From assembly GCA_000151295.1 (NCBI GenBank), contig GG745341.1, positions 575,787-639,786 on the forward strand: a DNA stretch of 64,000 bases. Direction: 5' to 3'. The notes beneath the pieces are model-generated. The model did not search any database and was not told the origin of the DNA. It was given only the letters and a program-made list of their open reading frames with translations. The translations under genes and the position numbers were made by a program. Shown here piece by piece: positions 52,238-64,000 of the stretch (the stretch's first letter is position 1; every line of letters starts with the position of its first letter). This DNA is from Allomyces macrogynus ATCC 38327. Lineage: Eukaryota > Blastocladiomycota > Blastocladiomycetes > Blastocladiales > Blastocladiaceae.

Positions 52238-55200
52238 ATGCCGCCCTCCACCAGCAGACGCTTGCGCCGTGCGCGCCCCGACCCCGCGCCGCTGCCGCAA
52301 GCGCCCGTTCCCGCCGACGAGTCGGACCTGTCGGACCTGTCGGACCTCTCGGCCTCGTCGCTCTCCGAGTCGGACCTGTCGGACCTCGACGAGGACGACC
52401 CGCCGTCGCCCACTCCGCCTACGGCAGTGCCGCTGCGCCGTTCGCTCTGCACGCCGGCGCGCCGTCCACCATCGCACCCCGTTCCGCCACCAGCACCGTC
52501 AACACCAACCAGCAACAAGCGCACGCGCGCGCGCCGTGCCCCGTCGCCGCCGCCCGCACCGGCACCGCCGCCCAAGGTACGCTCCGTTGCGCTGATCACC
52601 GTGTTGATCGAGGAAGTGGATGAGATGTGCTTGTGCGAAAGGACGTGGTGCTGACGTCGACCGGCCCATGCCTGCCATCGACGCAATCGCGCCGTGTTTT
52701 GTTCTGTATTTACTTATACTTAGCGTGCCCGCCGCCAACCCCCTCCTGCAACGCGCTCAGCGACCGCGACTACACCTCCTCCGCCTCCCGTTCGTCGCCG
52801 CCGCGCACCCGCGACACCTGCTGCAACTGACGGCACCGCGCCGCTGCGCCGCTCAACGCGTCTTTGCCGCCCGACGCGCACCAATATGGCCGATCTGGAG
52901 CCCGCCAGCACGCCCGCACCGCCGCCGCCACCACCCGCACCTGCGGTTGCACAGCGCGAAGCCGTGCTTGACGACGACGACAGCGACCACGACGTGCCCA
53001 TGGTCGAAGCCGCACCTGCTGACGGCGGCGATGCGGCACCTGCGGCTGCCGCGGCAAATGACACTGGTCGTGATGCTGATGCTGACGACGAAGGCGCCAA
53101 CGAGCGGTCCGGCGGCGATTCGTCGGATCGCGACGACGGCGACGACGAAAACGAGGACAACGACGATGATGACGACGACGAGCCGGCGTCGCCCTCGTCG
53201 TCGTCGCAACCACCGCAGAACAACGGCAACGGCAACCCGGCGGGTGTCTCGAACCGCATGATGGGTCTCTTTGCTGGTTCCTCCATGTCGGGCGTGCGCG
53301 CGCTCGCCACGCAGTTCCAGTCGGTCGCGACCCAGCTCGCCGCGCCCGACCCGACCGAACTGCTCATGGCGCTGCAAGTCCTCTCGGAACTGCTGCTCAT
53401 GAACCAAGAGGAAACGCTCACGGCCGTCGCCATGGTCACGATGCCCGAGTACGCGTCCTCGCCTGACAATGAAACCGACGGTGATGGCGCACCGGCCCCG
53501 GCACAGCGCAACCGGCCGCGGCACGTGCTCGACTCGATCGCGCGCCGTTTGGTCGCTCTCGTCGCGCCCCCACCGGACGACGACGCCGCGCAATTCGCGC
53601 ACGCCCTACTCGGGTCCGAGGCCGCGCTCATGTCGGTGCGGTGCATCAACGCGCTGCTCGACGCGGCCGGGTCTCCCGCCGCGCCAGGGCACCAAAACGC
53701 GTCGCTTGCCGCGAACGTGCTCAACCGCGCCGGCGCGATCTCGGCACTCGTCGGCGCCCTGCGCAACTTGGAGTACATTGACGTCGCCGAGGCCGCGATC
53801 GGCGCGCTGCACAAGCTCGTGGCCGGCGCAACGCAGAACGGGCCCGCGACCGTGCGCGGGTTCGGCGCCGCACGCAGCAGCGACGCGGGCGGGAGCAGCG
53901 ATGACGAGGAAGGCGCCACCATGAGTATCGTCGCGGCGATGGCCGACGCCGAGGCCATGCCGGCGCTCTTCGAGTATCTTGATTTTTACCCGATGCCCAC
54001 GCAGCGTCTTGCCGCGCAGATCGTTGCCGCGTGCGCCGCCCACCCGCGCGGCGCCGTCCAGGTGACGCGGCGGGGCGTGCCCGAGGGCGCGCTGTTGCGG
54101 AACATGTTGGAGCGGTTCCTCGACGGGGATGACGCGACTCTGCGCGAGGCCGCGGTGCAGACGTGGGGGCACGTCGCTGCGCTCGTGCCGCCAAAGGACT
54201 TGGTCGCGTTCATGGTGGAGAAGGACGGGACTGTCGCGGACGAGCTGCAGATGCTCGCTTCGCACATGCGCTGGACGGGAGTTGCAGCCGCGTTGCGGAA
54301 CGCGTGCGTGCGGACTGCGACCGTTGCTGCCGCGCCCGGTGAGAATGGCACCGCGTCGGGGACAGACGAGGCCAAGGACGAAGACGCGAATGCCGGCGCA
54401 GAAAAGACCAAGAACGGCGCCGCTGCTTCTCCCGTCTCACCGATCGCCGAGGCCCTCGTCCAGGCCGGCGTCGTCGACACCCTGCTCAACGCCGCGGGCG
54501 ACGGCACGCTTTCCCCGACGCACGTTCGTCTCCTCACCGTCCTCGTCGACGCCGAAGTCGCGTCGGGAGCCGCACGACTGCAAGGATCCTCGACGTCGCG
54601 CGCGCGCCACGTGCTCGACTGCTTGCTCAACCTGCCGGCCGCGCCCACCACCACCGCGGGCCGCGACGAAGTCGTCGCCCTGATCGTGCACGTGCTCGAA
54701 CGGACGGCGCGATCCGAGACCGGCGCCAAGGACCTCGTCGACGACCGGCTGATCCGGTTCGCGATCCACCAGCTCGCGGATGGCCGGATCGCCGCGTGGC
54801 ACGCATTGCCACTGTTGCTTGTCGATGCGGATGCGGAACGGTGCAAGCGGCACGGGCTCGTCGAGGCCAAGCGCGCCGAACCCGCGGCGGCGCCCGCAGA
54901 GCCGGCCGCAGCAGACGACGACGCCGAGACCTCCCCCGCGTCCCCGCCGCCGCCGGGCCCGACCCTTGCCGGCACGCGGCGCGCCGTCGATTTCTCCACA
55001 CTCGTGACCGTGGCCCCCGACACCCGCGTCTCCGACATGACCGCGTGGGAACTCATGCACTCGCAGTATTTCACCAATCCCGACGGCGCGTCGACCCTGA
55101 TCGCCGAACTCCGCGCCCTCCCAACCGACCAGCAAGACGCGGTCCTTGCACACATCGAGACCCTGATTCACGACCTCATCGAGCGGCACCTCCCGCAGCT

Positions 55201-57670
55201 GCCGCACGTGCTCACCAACCAGCTCGGCCCGCAGGGCCGCGTCGCGCGGTCTGGTGCCACTGGTGCGGCGGGTCAATCCTCGTCGCCCGCTGACATTCTC
55301 GTGTCGGTGATCCGGCTGCACATTCGCACGATCAAGGCGGCCGGCGACGAGGTCAAGGTCAAGCAGGAGCCGCAGGACGATGCGCCCGCGGCTGCAGCAG
55401 CGCCGGCGTCGCCGACCCCGGCACCAGCGGCGCAGGGAGAGAAGCCACCGGCCACGCCCACGCGCGCGGCGGTCGCGAGTTCGCCCGAAGCGGCGCCGGG
55501 GTCCACGCCCGTGCGCGACTTCACGACCCCGACAACGCCAAGGGCCGCAAATGCGGTGCCGAGCGGTACGGCTGATGACACGGACGTGGATATGGCCGAT
55601 GACGCACCGCCCGCTGCCGCGCCAGAGATCGCTGACGCGGCGGCGGCCGGTGCTGAGGATGAGGGGAGTGACGAGCCCGACGAGGAGGACAACGATGAAG
55701 GTGCCGGGGACGAGGACGAGCCCATGGACGAGGACAAGAGCCCCGATGCGGACCGCGCGGCCGACCGCGGTGTGTCCGACATGCACGTGGCGATGCAGGC
55801 CGTGGCCCCGATCCACGCGCTGGTGCGGTACCTGAAAGCGAAACCCGAGGACGTGGTCGTCACGCTGCACGGGCACGCGCTCGACCCGCAGACAAGCGTG
55901 TTTCGCGCGGTTTACCAGTACCTGCAGCGGCAGGCGGCCGAGGCGGCCGCTGAATCGGGGAGTAAACCGCAGCAAGTCTCGGTCGCGTCCGTGTTCCAGA
56001 CATTATTCCATATCGAAGTCGTGCCGCGGTCCGAGTGGACCAGTGAGACCGATACTACCAAGACCGACGCTGTGTCCCCGCCACTGCCTGAAACGCTCGC
56101 GCGGATTCTCGACTGGGCCGCGGCACTGCACGACGCGTTCCCGACCTCTGTGCGTCGGCCGTCGGTCGCGCTCGCGCGGCACGTGCACGTGCAGCTCGCA
56201 CAAGTCCTGCTCGCCGCGACCCGCACGCAGCCGCCGTGGCTCGACGCGTTGCTCATGCGTAGCCGCACGCGCTGGCTGCTGCCGTTCACGCTGCGCCGCG
56301 CCTACTTTGAGTCGCAGTGTCTCGGGTACGCGCGGTGCGTCACGCGCGCCGTGCCCGCGGCCACCGCCAGTGGGACTCCCGGCGCGCAAGGTGGGAATGG
56401 GACGGCGACTGCGACCGCGGCCGCGAATTTGGGCCGGATTCAGCGGCAGAAGGTGCGGATTAGTCGGGACCGGATATTGGGTGCCGCGGTGAAAGTCATG
56501 GAACTGTTTGCGCCCGAGTACTCGATGCTCGAGATTGAGTACCAGAACGAGGTCGGCACGGGGCTCGGGCCCACACTCGAGTTTTACGCGCTCGTTGTGG
56601 CCGAACTCGCCAAGTGTGGAGAGATGTGGCAAGCCGGCGCCGCGCCGTACCTGATGCCGCACGCTGGGGTGGTTACGAAGGCGGATGTCGAGGCGGTGCA
56701 GATGGCGGTTGCGGACGCGGCCAAGACGGCGTCGCTGCTCGAGCACCGCACGGCGGTCCTGGAGGCGATTGGCAAGTGTGGCGCACGGAGACCTGCCGCG
56801 CAGTACCTGCGCATGCTCGGACAGCTCATGGCCAAGGCGTTGTTGGATGACCGGCTCGTCGACGTGCCGCTGCACCCGCGGTTCCTCGGGATGGTGTTCT
56901 CTTCCACCGACGAGACCGAGCCACTGGATGCGACCGTCGACGATGTGCGCGTCATCGACCCGACGCTCGCCAAGTCCCTCGGCGCGATGCTGCACATGGC
57001 CGACGCCGAGCTTGACGCCACTGCACCAACGCTCGCCATCGACGCGCTCACCGTGCAGTTCGAGTACCTCGGCACCGCGCTGGTCCCTGGCGGATCCGAC
57101 CGCGCCGTGCGCACGCCCACCGACGTGCGCGAGTACGTGCAGCTCGTGTGCAACCACGTTGCGGGCCACGCCGCGCACTCCGCCGCGGCCGAGCTCGTGC
57201 GCGACGGGTTCGCGTCGGTCCTGCCCGTCACCTCTGTCTCAGCCCTGTTCGGCACCGACGAAATCGCCGCGCTCGTGTCCTCTTCCCGCGCGGGCGATAA
57301 CGACGAGCACTGGACGCCCGCGGCGATTACCGCGGGCATGCGCGCCGACCACGGGTACCATGCGTCGTCCCGCGTTGTGCAGGATTTGGTTTTGGAAATG
57401 TCGACCATGGATGCACCGCGGCGGCGCGCGTTCGTGCAGTGGCTCACCGGCGCGCCGCGGTTGCCGCTCGGTGGGTGGAGTGCATTGAAGCCGCCGTTCA
57501 CGGTGGTCGAGCGGACGGTGCCCTTGGGGGAGGTGAGCGATGCGTATTTGCCGTCGGTCATGACATGCGCGAATTACTTGAAGCTGCCGGGTTATTCGAG
57601 CCGAGAGGTGTTGAGTGTGCGGTTGAAGGTCGCGGTCGAGGAGGGGCAGGGGAGTTTTCACCTGTCGTGA
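52238..57670 (+). CDS. UFD4: HECT E3 ubiquitin ligase, Ufd4/TRIP12 type
   Basis: Ubiquitin ligase of the ubiquitin-fusion degradation pathway. Exon 1 (52238-52576) and exon 2 (52724-57670), with donor GTACGC and acceptor CTTAG, join in phase to 1,761 residues. The first about 330 residues are disordered, with DLSDLSDLS-type repeats, Pro-rich and acidic patches. An armadillo-like region starts with MMGLFAGSSMSGVRALATQF and LLMALQVLSELLLMNQEETL. A second disordered acidic stretch precedes RYLKAKPEDVVVTLHGHALD. The HECT domain holds EYSMLEIEYQNEVGTGLGPT and LGQLMAKALLDDRLVDVPLH. The catalytic Cys is in PSVMTCANYLKLPGYS, about 34 residues from the end. Start choice in exon 1 is the least certain part. 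Confidence 0.92.
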
Positions 57671-58134
57671 GAGCGTAGTTTGGTTGTGCGTGCTGGGGTT
57701 TTGTTGTCGTTTGGAATGGAATGGCAGTGCAGTTATTCGAATCGAAAGGAAGACTGGGGTGAGCACGACACGAAAGCATGAGACATGCATCTAATGCTCA
57801 TACCCCTGCAAGTTTCTCGTTGTGCCATTGAGCAAAAACAGGTCAGGAGAAAGTCCGGCTCGGAGCGTAACTTCTCCACCCAGCTGTCAGTGGTTGCAGA
57901 GACGGCAGCGACAGCAATTGCCACACCGAGTCCACGCAACAGACCAGCAACAGCAGCAACAGCAGCAACAGCAGCGGGCAAACCGCGTCCATGTTCGAGA
58001 ATTTCGCGCGGATCGAGAGAGAGAAAGGGAAGAAAAATACAAGGCCGGCACGACCGACCGGACACCGTTCGAGTCCACCACATGCGAGCACGCCAGGTGC
58101 CATGCACTCGTCGTCGTCGTCGTCGTCGTCATCG
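57671..58134. other. Convergent intergenic region with microsatellites
   Basis: Holds an ACAGCAGCA-type repeat at about 57947-57977 and a (TCG)n run at about 58108-58130. No gene. Confidence 0.4.
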
Positions 58135-58739
58135 TCAATCGTCGGCAATGTCGTCCTCGTCAAGCGCGACGTCAGAGCGGCCGACGGCGAGCTGCTGCCG
58201 CAAGAGCGCGCGGATCGTGGGCGACGGCGTAATGTCCTCGGGCCGCTCGCGCTCGCCATTGATGATTTTCGGGTTGGCGCCGGCGGCAAGGAGCAGCCTG
58301 ACTGGAGAGAGTTCGCGGATTATCAGCTGAGAGTGCACAGGTCGATGTTACCAGAGGGACACACGCACCGCACTCAATCGCGGCCTCTTCGTCCTGGACG
58401 CGTGGGTTGGCGGCAAGGTGCAGCGGCGTGTTGCGGTCGCCAGGAGTGGATGCGTGCAGGTCCGGTTCTTCCGGGCCGAGCGAGAGGAGCAGGTCGAGAA
58501 TGGCCGGGTTGGCGTACTCGGCGCTACAATACAAGCCAGTTTCCAGCGTCTGAGCGTGCGTGTCCACCAAACACTGACCTGTTCGGCCTGAAAGCTAGAT
58601 AATCCAGCCCGTACGCGAGGTGCAGAAGCGTGGATCCGCTGCCGTCGCGCTCCTTGAGCAAATCGGCGGGTGACCCCTCGTAGTCGGCAATCGCGGCCTG
58701 GAAAACGTCGAGGTTGCCCGTGCGCGCGACGCGTGCCAT
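58135..58739 (-). CDS. Small ankyrin-repeat protein
   Basis: Exons 58579-58739, 58369-58523 and 58135-58301 join in phase (introns of 55 and 67 nt with GTCAGT and GTGCGT donors) to 160 residues. Two ankyrin repeats are visible, GSTLLHLAYGLDYLAFRPNS with its continuation ANPAILDLLLSLGPEEPDL, and DRNTPLHLAANPRVQDEEAA with ECVRLLLAAGANPKIINGER, then ERPEDITPSPTIRALLRQQL. The tail is acidic (DVALDEDDIADD). It resembles the short ankyrin proteins of yeast such as Ygl242c in size and layout; the true orthologue is not settled. An additional 5' exon may lie upstream, where an open minus-strand frame runs to about 59128. Confidence 0.75.
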
Positions 58740-59347
58740 GCGCTCCACTACGGAGTCGGAGCAGGAGTCCCGCCGCCAGCTGTCAGCGGCAAGGAATCAA
58801 GCAGGTGGACAGGATCGACGGCGACAACCACGGCTGGATCTGCGTTGCGTGCAGATGCGCCTGAGCGGTGCATCGGCGCTGGCAAGCCGCGGTCTTGCCA
58901 GGATTGGTCCAGGTGAAGCATACTGGGCGTGGCGCCGGGGAGGACCTCGTCGCTGGCGTTGCGCGACTTGGAGGGCAGGCTGTTCGACGAGTGCCGCAGG
59001 TTGGGGTTGCTGTAGTTCATCTTGCCGAGCGTGGCGCGCGTCTTCGATGGCTCGTCCTGCACGACGTGAGCGACGGGGATGGGGGTGGCGGATGTGGTGC
59101 GGTGGTTGCAGCGTGCGGACGCGTCCATGGAAGGTCCCTGCCCACTGGCCTGCCAGAAACATCGCGTGGCACGGCTTTAGGCAGTGGCTGCCTGTGCGCT
59201 CGCCTGGTTACGCCAGCTTACGCCAGAGCTGGACCCTTTGCAGCCGCCGCTACCGACATCAACGACGACGAACGACGGCCGTGACGACGACGACCATTCT
59301 GGCTCTGCTGCAAGCACGCCCTACTTGCTGCAAACTCGGCTGCCGCC
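58740..59347. promoter_or_regulatory. Divergent intergenic region, possible extra exon
   Basis: The minus strand has an open, Ser/Asn-rich frame at 58748-59128 (NPNLRHSSNSLPSKSRNASD) that could be a first exon of the ankyrin gene, but no donor in the needed phase was found. Confidence 0.35.
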
Positions 59348-62277
59348 ATGTCCGACGACGACGCGCCGCCACCGAGCGCGCCTGCGCCAGAACCCGTTGC
59401 GGCAACCACCACCACCACCACCACCACCACCAATGACGATGCCGACGCCACACCCGCAACCACCAACGACGACGACAACGATGCGCCCGTTTTGCACCGC
59501 GCCGAGTCTTCGCCGCTGCCCTCGCAGCACTACTATAACCGCAACGTGCGCGACGAGCAGCTGGCCCTCGACGCGGGCCCGCGCGCGCCCGACGAGCTCG
59601 CTGCCCGCCTGGGCGCGCCTCGGCCGCCGCAACAACACGGCACCCATGCCCGGTGCGGGCGGCCACCGCGCGTCGGCCGCAACCCTGTCCGAGTCGGACC
59701 TGGCCTCGGCCATTCCCGGACCGCGACTGGCTCGCTGCCGCCCTGCCGGACCCGATCCCGGGAGCACCCACCGACCCAGCCGCCGCGGGCGCACCCGTCG
59801 TCGCCCTGACCGTCGACCGCGTCGTGACGGCCAGCGCGCTCGAGGACCACCTGCTCGTTCTGCATCAGCTGCTGCACCGTACGCGGCACCCGGACCCGCG
59901 CACCGACGCGCTCTACCTCGTCCGTGCCGAGAACCGCTACGTGAAATGGCTCTTCATGGCCGAGCGACTGCGCGCGGCCGGCGACGAATCGCTGCTTGTC
60001 TCGGGCCGCCTGCTCCCGCCCATTGATGTTGCCACCATGTGGTTCGCCCATCTCACGGCAGTGCGCCACTACACCGAGGATATTGCGCGGCTCTTTGACG
60101 ACGCGCTGCTGCACGTACCGCCGCCGCTCTCCAAGCTGCGCGACCGGCTCGAGCTGCATGCGCACGACTACGAGGACCGCGCGTCGGCGGCCATGTGGGA
60201 GGCGTTCACGGGCGAGGCCTACACGTTGCGGTTCGACGACGAGTCGCCATTTTACCTGTCGTGTCCAACGTGCACGGCGTCGGTGCGAGTCGAGTGCCAC
60301 GACTACGTGTTGCTCAAGACCGACCCGTCCTTCCGTGGGATTGTTTGTGATGGTGGGGCTGCCGCGGCGGCTGAGGCCAGTGCTGCGAATGCCGCTCCAC
60401 CCGTGATCGTGCCCGGCGGGTGCGGCACCGTGCTCACGTCCGGGTTCCTGAGTGCCGTCCGGTTCGTCAACGACTTCAAGGGTTCTCTGCGCGAAGAGAA
60501 CGTGTTCCTCGCCGGCACGTTGCTCAACCCGGTCTCGGGCAAGCCCAACCACTACCTGTCTAAGCAGATCGTGCAATACCTTGCGCAGGCGCCATCGGTC
60601 GCTGAACTCTACTCGGCCGTGCTCGTCCCTCTCCCTTCGCCGCCACCATCACCCTCGGTCAACGCATCCGCGGCACCAGGACCCGCATCGTCGGTCCAGG
60701 CCGTGCTTGACGGCAGCACCGTCTCCACGATCTCTGGTGGGTCCGCATCCACGACCGACCCAGCGGCCGGCACCGCCCCCTCGTCGCGTCGCGCATCCAT
60801 GGCGGCCTCGGGCCCGTCCTCGTCCCTGGCCGCCCGCCGCGCGTCGTGGACGACCGCCACCCCCGTTGTGGCGCCGCCACAGAACCTCGATCCGTGGCGC
60901 GACATTAGTAACGTGCTGTTCCGACTCGAAGTGGACCTGTACGCGCTGGAAATCGAGGACCACCGGCTCATCTCATACCATATCCGCGCGGCGATCGAGC
61001 GGATGGAACGGTGCTACCGCGACCTCGTCACGCCGCTCTCGCTCGACTTGGTCGAGCGCGTGCGCGGGTACTGGCGCGTGCATGCGGGGTTGCTGGTCGC
61101 GTGGACCGTGCACGCGGCCGCAACTCTGCCGCCCGCTCTTCCGCGTGACGAGGATGACGATGATGACGACGATACGGTTCTCGCACGGGACGTCCTGAGT
61201 GCCGACGAGGCCGACGACGGCGACGAAGTGGCCCCACGCACGCTCGGTCGGCGCACCCGCGGTCGCGGACGGTCGCGCGTCCTCACCGCACCGACGATCG
61301 ACGTCGCGCAAGCGATCCTCGACGTCCTCCCGCAGGGCATGGTCGCGATCCGACCCGCCAAGAACGGCGGATACGTGCTCACGTTCGATACGCCGCAGCC
61401 CGCGCATGCAGCCGCCGACACGCCCACCATGCCCGCGGCATTCCCGACCCAGGATACGGCGCCCGCGACGAATGCCGACGCGCCGCCGCCGGTCCCGCTC
61501 ATGATGCCCCCGCGCGCGCCGCCAGCGCATAGGGGGGCCACGGCGGCCGCGTACAAGCTGGTCCCTGCCGCGCGCGCCGCGGCGGCGGTGGCGAGTACCG
61601 GTGCGGCCAGTTCGAGACGCAGTCGGAGTGTGCCCGCACTACGGCGCGCGCTGTCGTCGGCGTCCACGCTCGACGTGATTCCGGAACTCCCGCTGCGGAT
61701 GGACGCGCGCGACGAGCCGCTGGCGTCGCCGACGACGGCCGATGCGCCGGTCGACGAAGATACAGCCGCGGCCGCCGACGATCCCGCTGCCGACAATGGC
61801 GACGACGAGGCCTATGTGCACCCGCCCCCCGGGGACCCCTGGGACACGGGCCGGCCCGGGATCGACTCGGCTGTGACCTCGTCGCCGATCCTACACCGCG
61901 CGCTCGCGTCGCCGAGCCTTCTCGCGCAATGCACGATCCGGTACCACAAGATGCTCTTGCTGCAACAGCGGCACGCGGGGCTCTACGCGTCGCGGCTCGC
62001 GCTGGCCGCCGATATGACCCTGTGTCACTGGACGCACCTGCTGCACCCGCCGCGGTACATTCGGTTCTGTGGTGCGCATTATGGTCGACTGATTACCTAC
62101 GAGTTTGCGTCGGCGCAGGCGATGCATGCGGCGTTGGTGAACACGGCAAGACGATGGGAACGGAGGTACCGCGAGCCTCTGGACGCGGGGGTGGTGCCGA
62201 AATTGTCGTTGGCGGATAAGTTGGCGGCGTTGGTAGATCGCGTCGTGGGGAAGCTGGTGTCGACGGGGCCGATTTGA
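59348..62277 (+). CDS. GRDP/DUF1399-like protein with two frame breaks
   Basis: Resembles the N-terminal DUF1399 region of glycine-rich-domain proteins, whose function is poorly known. The signature is LVRAENRYVKWLFMAERLRA, then LPPIDVATMWFAHLTAVRHY with TEDIARLFDDALLHVPPPLS. A Thr-rich and acidic N-terminus precedes it. CPTCTASVRVEC may be a small zinc knuckle. Long Ala/Pro/Ser/Asp linkers follow, and a second folded block, MLLLQQRHAGLYASRLALAA with MTLCHWTHLLHPPRYIRFCG, lies near the C-terminus. Two frame changes occur within 110 bp, at GGG 59611-59613 and CCC 59715-59717. Removing one base from each gives continuous protein of 975 residues (LAARLARLGRRNN and ASAIPDRDWLAAAL at the junctions). 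Confidence 0.72.
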
Positions 62278-63609
62278 GATTGGATGTAGAGAGGGAAGGA
62301 TGGATAGAATATATACGCAGTTTTGGAGCATGCTTTAGACAGAGCAAGCAATATCACTTGCCGTCGTCATTTCGCCAATCGCTCTGCCGCCCTGTTGCCA
62401 AGGCACTCACGAACAGCAAGGTCTTGGACGTGTGTGGAGCCGCAGAGCACACCATCCCTCGTCGCACTGTTCACAGAAGAGTTCACGATGGTCAGAAGAA
62501 ATCCAGCAAAGATCACGCGTGCGGTCCAAAAATGCCCGATCTGCTGCGCTCATAAAGTTAGCAACGAGAACGGAAGCATCGTTGAACCCAGCGATCTCAG
62601 TTCCAAGAGAGGATTTTCGACACGAAAAGATCAGTTGAAACACGGATTTGGATGGAGCAAGCCTTGCCCCAGCATCATCGACCGCGGTCGCAAAACCATC
62701 ATAAATCTAGCATTGAAGCGTTGCGTTGGCCTCTGTCAAGGTGCACGGCAAAGTGCAATCTCACTCATTATGTGCGAAAAATCGCGTCAGAGAGCTGGGT
62801 TTAGATGTTTTCCATCACCGGCAGCAACATGTTGGAGGGGGTTGGGGGTTGGGGGTTGGGGGGGATAAATCGGCAAGTCGAGGAAAGAGTTGATTTGATT
62901 GCCGAACTGATGCGACCCCGCTGCGTCGCGAATCGTCGGTCGAAACCGCGCACAGGAGAGGAGTTGAAGAATCGTTTGGTGGGACCAGGAGAAATGGGGG
63001 TGCCAAATGTAGCAATCGGCTCATCAAGAGCGTCCGGGCGCCGTCAGCATAGGCATCGTCTGGAGCGGGTGGAGAGTGGTGAGCAAAGAGCTTCGTGAAT
63101 GAGAGATGAGCGGGGATGGGCGCGGTCGGATCGCTCTGAAACGAAGAATTCCATATTTGCACCGACATGGTCATGTTCCGGCGCAGTTGACAGGGGTGTC
63201 AAGGTATCATCAATGCGAACTGACCGGCCGGGCGCTCGAAGAGGGTCGCAGGGCAAGCTTGACGTACATCCGAAGGCGCGAGCATGCCGGATAGCAAAGT
63301 TGCAGCAAGTTGCGGGCCGGATCGAAGGAGAACGGGCGCATCATGGGCGGTAACAATACCAAGGGCCAGTTATATTTGAGTGGGCAGCCGCAAGCATGCG
63401 CCGTCATGTGACGCGTTGCTGCCAGAGATGCGGCCGCCTTGTCCAGAGAATGTCGGACGCGATGCGCGGACTGCCGACGACCGACCAACGACCGGACAAC
63501 GACCGAGCCACGGCTGCGCTCCGCCCGGTCCCAGCTCGCACCACCGCTCCGCGACGCGCAAGGTCAAGCGCGCCCTGGACACGACAGACCGCATTGCACT
63601 CGCGCCGCC
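62278..63609. other. Long intergenic region with a G-rich run
   Basis: Over 1.3 kb without a gene I can support. It includes a run of four G5-type blocks (GGGGG-TT units) at 62834-62864 that could form a G-quadruplex on the plus strand. Confidence 0.4.
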
Positions 63610-64000
63610 ATGGACCAACTTTGCCCGCTCTCGGATCACTCGGATTGGCACGACCCCGTCTGCGGTTGTTCCCCTGCACCGCCTGCACCACCGCCGCCCG
63701 TGAGCGCCGCCCAGGCCGACCCGTTTGCGCCGGCCAACACCCTAAGCGGCCCTGGAGCGTGCAGTCTTTTCAACAACGCCATTGGAATCGCCGCGAATGC
63801 TCCGGCACTTGTACCTGCGCCACTCTATCGCACTGTCCAGCAGGCCACGCTCCACGTCGTCGACACGCTCGCACACACCGCCAACTCGAATCATTTCCGG
63901 CTCTCGGATGAGAATGCCGGCCAATGGACGCTGTATGTCAAAGAGTGCCTGGCCAAGGATAAAAATGCCAACTGGCCGCTATCGATCCCCAACGAAGTGC
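63610..64000 (+). CDS. Unknown protein, 5' part, runs off the window
   Basis: From the ATG at 63610 (context CCGCCATGGAC) the frame stays open for 130 codons to the last base. The product begins MDQLCPLSDHSDWHDPVCGC, has a Pro-rich stretch, then a region that looks folded (LYRTVQQATLHVVDTLAHTA, then GQWTLYVKECLAKDKNANWP). It ends LSIPNEV at the edge. Codon bias resembles the neighbouring genes. I do not recognise the family. Confidence 0.65.
   Translation, partial: MDQLCPLSDHSDWHDPVCGCSPAPPAPPPPVSAAQADPFAPANTLSGPGACSLFNNAIGIAANAPALVPAPLYRTVQQATLHVVDTLAHTANSNHFRLSDENAGQWTLYVKECLAKDKNANWPLSIPNEV

Noticed and set aside
59611..59717. Programmed ribosomal frameshifting
   Set aside because: No slippery heptamer with structure was seen, the breaks are in ordinary short homopolymers, and several unrelated genes show the same kind of break.
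62834..62864. Telomeric repeat
   Set aside because: Only a few irregular G-rich units; coding sequence continues on both sides.

Overview
The window is a GC-rich, gene-dense eukaryotic nuclear segment, almost certainly fungal. Genes have short GT-AG introns (about 50-110 nt, donors often GTACG or GTTCG). The gene set is fungal: a fused urea amidolyase of the Dur1,2 type, a Cdc11/AspA-type septin, a Cyc8/Ssn6 corepressor, a Vrg4-type GDP-mannose transporter, and Bmt2-, Yar1- and Ufd4-like proteins. A complex I subunit (NDUFB10), a LanC-like protein and a GRDP/DUF1399-like protein are also present; this mixture and the base composition suggest an early-diverging fungus (for example Blastocladiomycota or a chytrid). 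That placement is inference.

Layout. 0.5-12 kb: an unknown gene, septin, cohesin SCC3/STAG, a small unknown gene and a mitochondrial PPR protein. 12-24 kb: POP1 (RNase P/MRP), mitochondrial ribosomal protein uL16m, Ssn6 running into a 963-nt assembly gap, an Arg/Asp-rich C-terminal exon after the gap, NFU1, NDUFB10, and an initiator tRNA-Met followed by a tRNA-like relic. 24.6-34 kb: LANCL, YAR1, BMT2, an unrecognised gene with an in-frame stop, a universal stress protein and a gamma-butyrobetaine dioxygenase-type enzyme. 34.9-42.4 kb: an accessory-looking block described below. 42.4-64 kb: urea amidolyase, GPI8, VRG4, UFD4, an ankyrin protein, a GRDP-like protein and the 5' part of a gene that leaves the window.

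The unusual region is 34.9-42.4 kb. It begins with a 483-residue protein made almost entirely of about 20 repeats of 19-27 residues, rich in Gln, Ser, Gly and Ala, with a QxQxQxQ core and no lysine or arginine anywhere. It is followed by a tandem family of small single-C2-like-domain proteins: three intact genes and one 5'-truncated copy. Each has a TATA-like box 70-110 bp upstream, and the intact genes share a 22-nt first exon encoding MALQIT-. A 215-bp relic of the 3' end of one of these genes lies between the repeat protein and the cluster, which shows that the block has grown by duplication. The repeat protein and the C2 genes may be co-regulated, highly expressed products, but their function is unknown.

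Several otherwise well-conserved genes (SCC3, SSN6, LANCL, the GRDP-like gene, probably the first gene) have single-base frame breaks, mostly in short homopolymers. These look like consensus errors rather than gene death, and coordinates for those genes are given as whole spans. Splice sites were placed by eye from GT/AG, reading frame and family conservation.
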